From Propionibacterium sp. (lineage in GTDB: Bacteria; Actinomycetota; Actinomycetes; Propionibacteriales; Propionibacteriaceae), in assembly GCA_012837465.1 (NCBI GenBank), contig DURG01000358.1:1-5465 (forward strand): 5,465 nucleotides of DNA, in the 5' to 3' direction. The translations under genes were made by a program, and so were the position numbers. The notes under the pieces are model-generated. The model did no database searches and was not told where the DNA came from. It was given only the letters and a program-made list of their open reading frames with translations. Positions 4,470 through 5,465 of the stretch are shown here, piece after piece. How positions within the stretch are numbered: position 1 is the stretch's first letter; every line of letters starts with the position of its first letter.

Positions 4470-5465
4470 CTATGCGAGGTGGGCGCGGGCGTTGGCGAAC
4501 AGGCGACCCCAACCGGTGCTGGCAGCGGTCGGGCCGTCAGACCAGCTCACCTGTGCGTTGCGCACCGAGCGGTCCGGGTGCACGATCAGCGCCGTGAACC
4601 TGCCGTCGGTGGTGGTCACGCCGGCGAGACCGTCAGGGGAGCCCGTCGGGTTCGCCGGGTAGGCCTCGGTGTGCTGGCCGTCGTGGCCGACGAAGCGCAG
4701 CACGCGCGCGGCCTTGCCGGAATCACCCTGTGAGGAGAAGTCCGCGCGGCCCTCGGCGGTGGAGAGCACCACGGGTAGGCGGGAGCCAGCCATGCCGTTG
4801 AGGAACGGCGACGGGGAGTCGAGCACCTCCACCAGCGACAGGCGGCCCTCGTAGCGGCCGGACGTGTTGTGCGTGAACCGCGGCCAGTCGTCTGCGCCCG
4901 GGATGAGCGAGGCGAGCGCCGTGAACAGGTGCGCGCCGTTGCCGAGGCCCAGGCCGAAGCTGTCCTTCCGGGCGAAGAACTCGTTGAACTCATCGCGGAG
5001 TCGCTCGTTGCTGAGGATCGACTGGGCCCAGCCCACGCCGGTGCCCAGCACGTCGCCGAACGAGGCGGCACCCGAGGCGGCGATGCCCGCCACGTCGGCC
5101 AGGTTGAAGCGGCCCTGCTGCAGGTCGGTCATGTGGACGTCGAGTACGTCGAAGCCCGCCTGGTGCAGCGCGAATGCGGTCTCGGCGCGGCCGGTCGTAC
5201 CCTGCTCGCGCAGCAGTGCGACGGTGGGGCGGACGCCCTCGTTGAGGTAGGGCGCGGCCACGTCCCTGGTCGCCTCGAACGTGCGCAGTGCGCTGAGCCC
5301 GGGATCGTCGTCTGATGCGAAGGCGGCGTGCTCCTCGTCGGCGGTGGCCGGGTTGGCGCTGAGCGACGCGAGCCGCCAGGCCACCTCGTCCCAGGCCTGG
5401 CCGAGGTCGCGCAGCGACTCGTCGAGCACCTTGGAGCCCCCGACCTGCACGGTGACGCGGCGGTC
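4470..5465 (-). CDS. purL: Single-chain FGAM synthase (PurL), C-terminal part with degenerate glutaminase site; 5' end outside window
   Basis: Phosphoribosylformylglycinamidine synthase turns FGAR, ATP and glutamine into FGAM in purine synthesis. The 331 visible residues align with the last quarter of E. coli PurL: AWDEVAWRLASLSANPATAD, DDDPGL, DVAAPYLNEGVRPTVALLREQG, AGFDVLDVHMTDL, ASFGDVLGTGVGWAQSIL, LIPGADDWPRFTHNTS, YPANPTGSPDGLAGVTT and a closing GRLFANARAHLA. This is the large fused type, not the small PurL/PurQ/PurS set. Where E. coli has LGVCNGCQ (Cys1135 nucleophile), this protein has LGLGNGAH: the cysteine codon position (4943-4941) is GGC and the second cysteine is Ala. The catalytic His is kept in VHPDRSVR, but the paired Glu is Asp (4574-4572); SHGEGR has become STAEGR and GGFSYGD has become GAASFGD. 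The frame is intact to the TAG at 4472. A GTG at 5450 is in frame but open sequence continues upstream, so the true start lies beyond the edge. Confidence 0.93.
   Translation of the reverse strand, partial: DRRVTVQVGGSKVLDESLRDLGQAWDEVAWRLASLSANPATADEEHAAFASDDDPGLSALRTFEATRDVAAPYLNEGVRPTVALLREQGTTGRAETAFALHQAGFDVLDVHMTDLQQGRFNLADVAGIAASGAASFGDVLGTGVGWAQSILSNERLRDEFNEFFARKDSFGLGLGNGAHLFTALASLIPGADDWPRFTHNTSGRYEGRLSLVEVLDSPSPFLNGMAGSRLPVVLSTAEGRADFSSQGDSGKAARVLRFVGHDGQHTEAYPANPTGSPDGLAGVTTTDGRFTALIVHPDRSVRNAQVSWSDGPTAASTGWGRLFANARAHLA

Noticed and set aside
2949..4733. A 594-codon open frame on the plus strand across furA, acuI and purL
   Set aside because: It is antisense to three recognised genes, spans their intergenic operator and repeat, and has shadow-like composition with no motif.
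4470..5450. GTG at 5450 considered as the start of a 326-residue stand-alone protein
   Set aside because: The frame stays open to the window edge, and the residues before the GTG continue in a manner consistent with the interior of a fused PurL; the domain content is only the C-terminal part of that enzyme.
4470..5465. purL considered as a pseudogene because of its lost catalytic cysteine
   Set aside because: There is no frameshift or stop, structural motifs are conserved throughout, and the terminal segment is intact, so the change looks like substitution in a maintained gene.

Overview
The window is a high-GC stretch typical of an actinobacterium. A FurA-type regulator resembling the mycobacterial protein, the codon usage and a characteristic actinobacterial intergenic repeat suggest a Propionibacteriaceae-like or related genus. 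That placement is inference; no rRNA or other phylogenetic marker is present. All five supported genes lie on the minus strand, so transcription runs from the right edge to the left. The long plus-strand reading frames are GC-driven shadows.

Reading in the direction of transcription:
(1) 5465-4470 is the C-terminal 331 residues of a single-chain (large) phosphoribosylformylglycinamidine synthase, PurL, of purine synthesis. Its glutaminase domain is clearly recognisable, but the catalytic cysteine position is glycine and neighbouring active-site motifs are also changed.
(2) A 78-bp gap holds a GGTTTCGA...CTCAACC intergenic repeat.
(3) 4391-3420 encodes a YhdH/AcuI-type NADPH-dependent acryloyl-CoA reductase of the MDR superfamily.
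(4) A 54-bp gap holds a perfect 12+3+12 palindrome overlapping a promoter whose predicted start point coincides with the next ATG.
(5) 3365-2946 is a FurA-family metalloregulator, overlapping by ATGA with (6) 2949-1468, a monofunctional haem catalase. Together these form a compact peroxide-response operon closed by a strong UUCG-capped terminator at 1455-1419.
(7) A 209-bp gap (1259-1467) holds that terminator, a second perfect palindrome (operator candidate), a sigma70-like promoter and a small leader hairpin for (8) mtlA, the mannitol PTS transporter EIICB. mtlA runs off the left edge inside its EIIB domain.

Working picture: FurA probably senses metal and peroxide, represses its own leaderless promoter and thereby controls the coupled catalase. 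mtlA is a separately controlled sugar-uptake unit. The acryloyl-CoA reductase and PurL are metabolic neighbours without an obvious functional link. The most unusual item is the PurL glutaminase domain without its nucleophile, which implies that ammonia reaches this enzyme by another route or that the domain is only structural.
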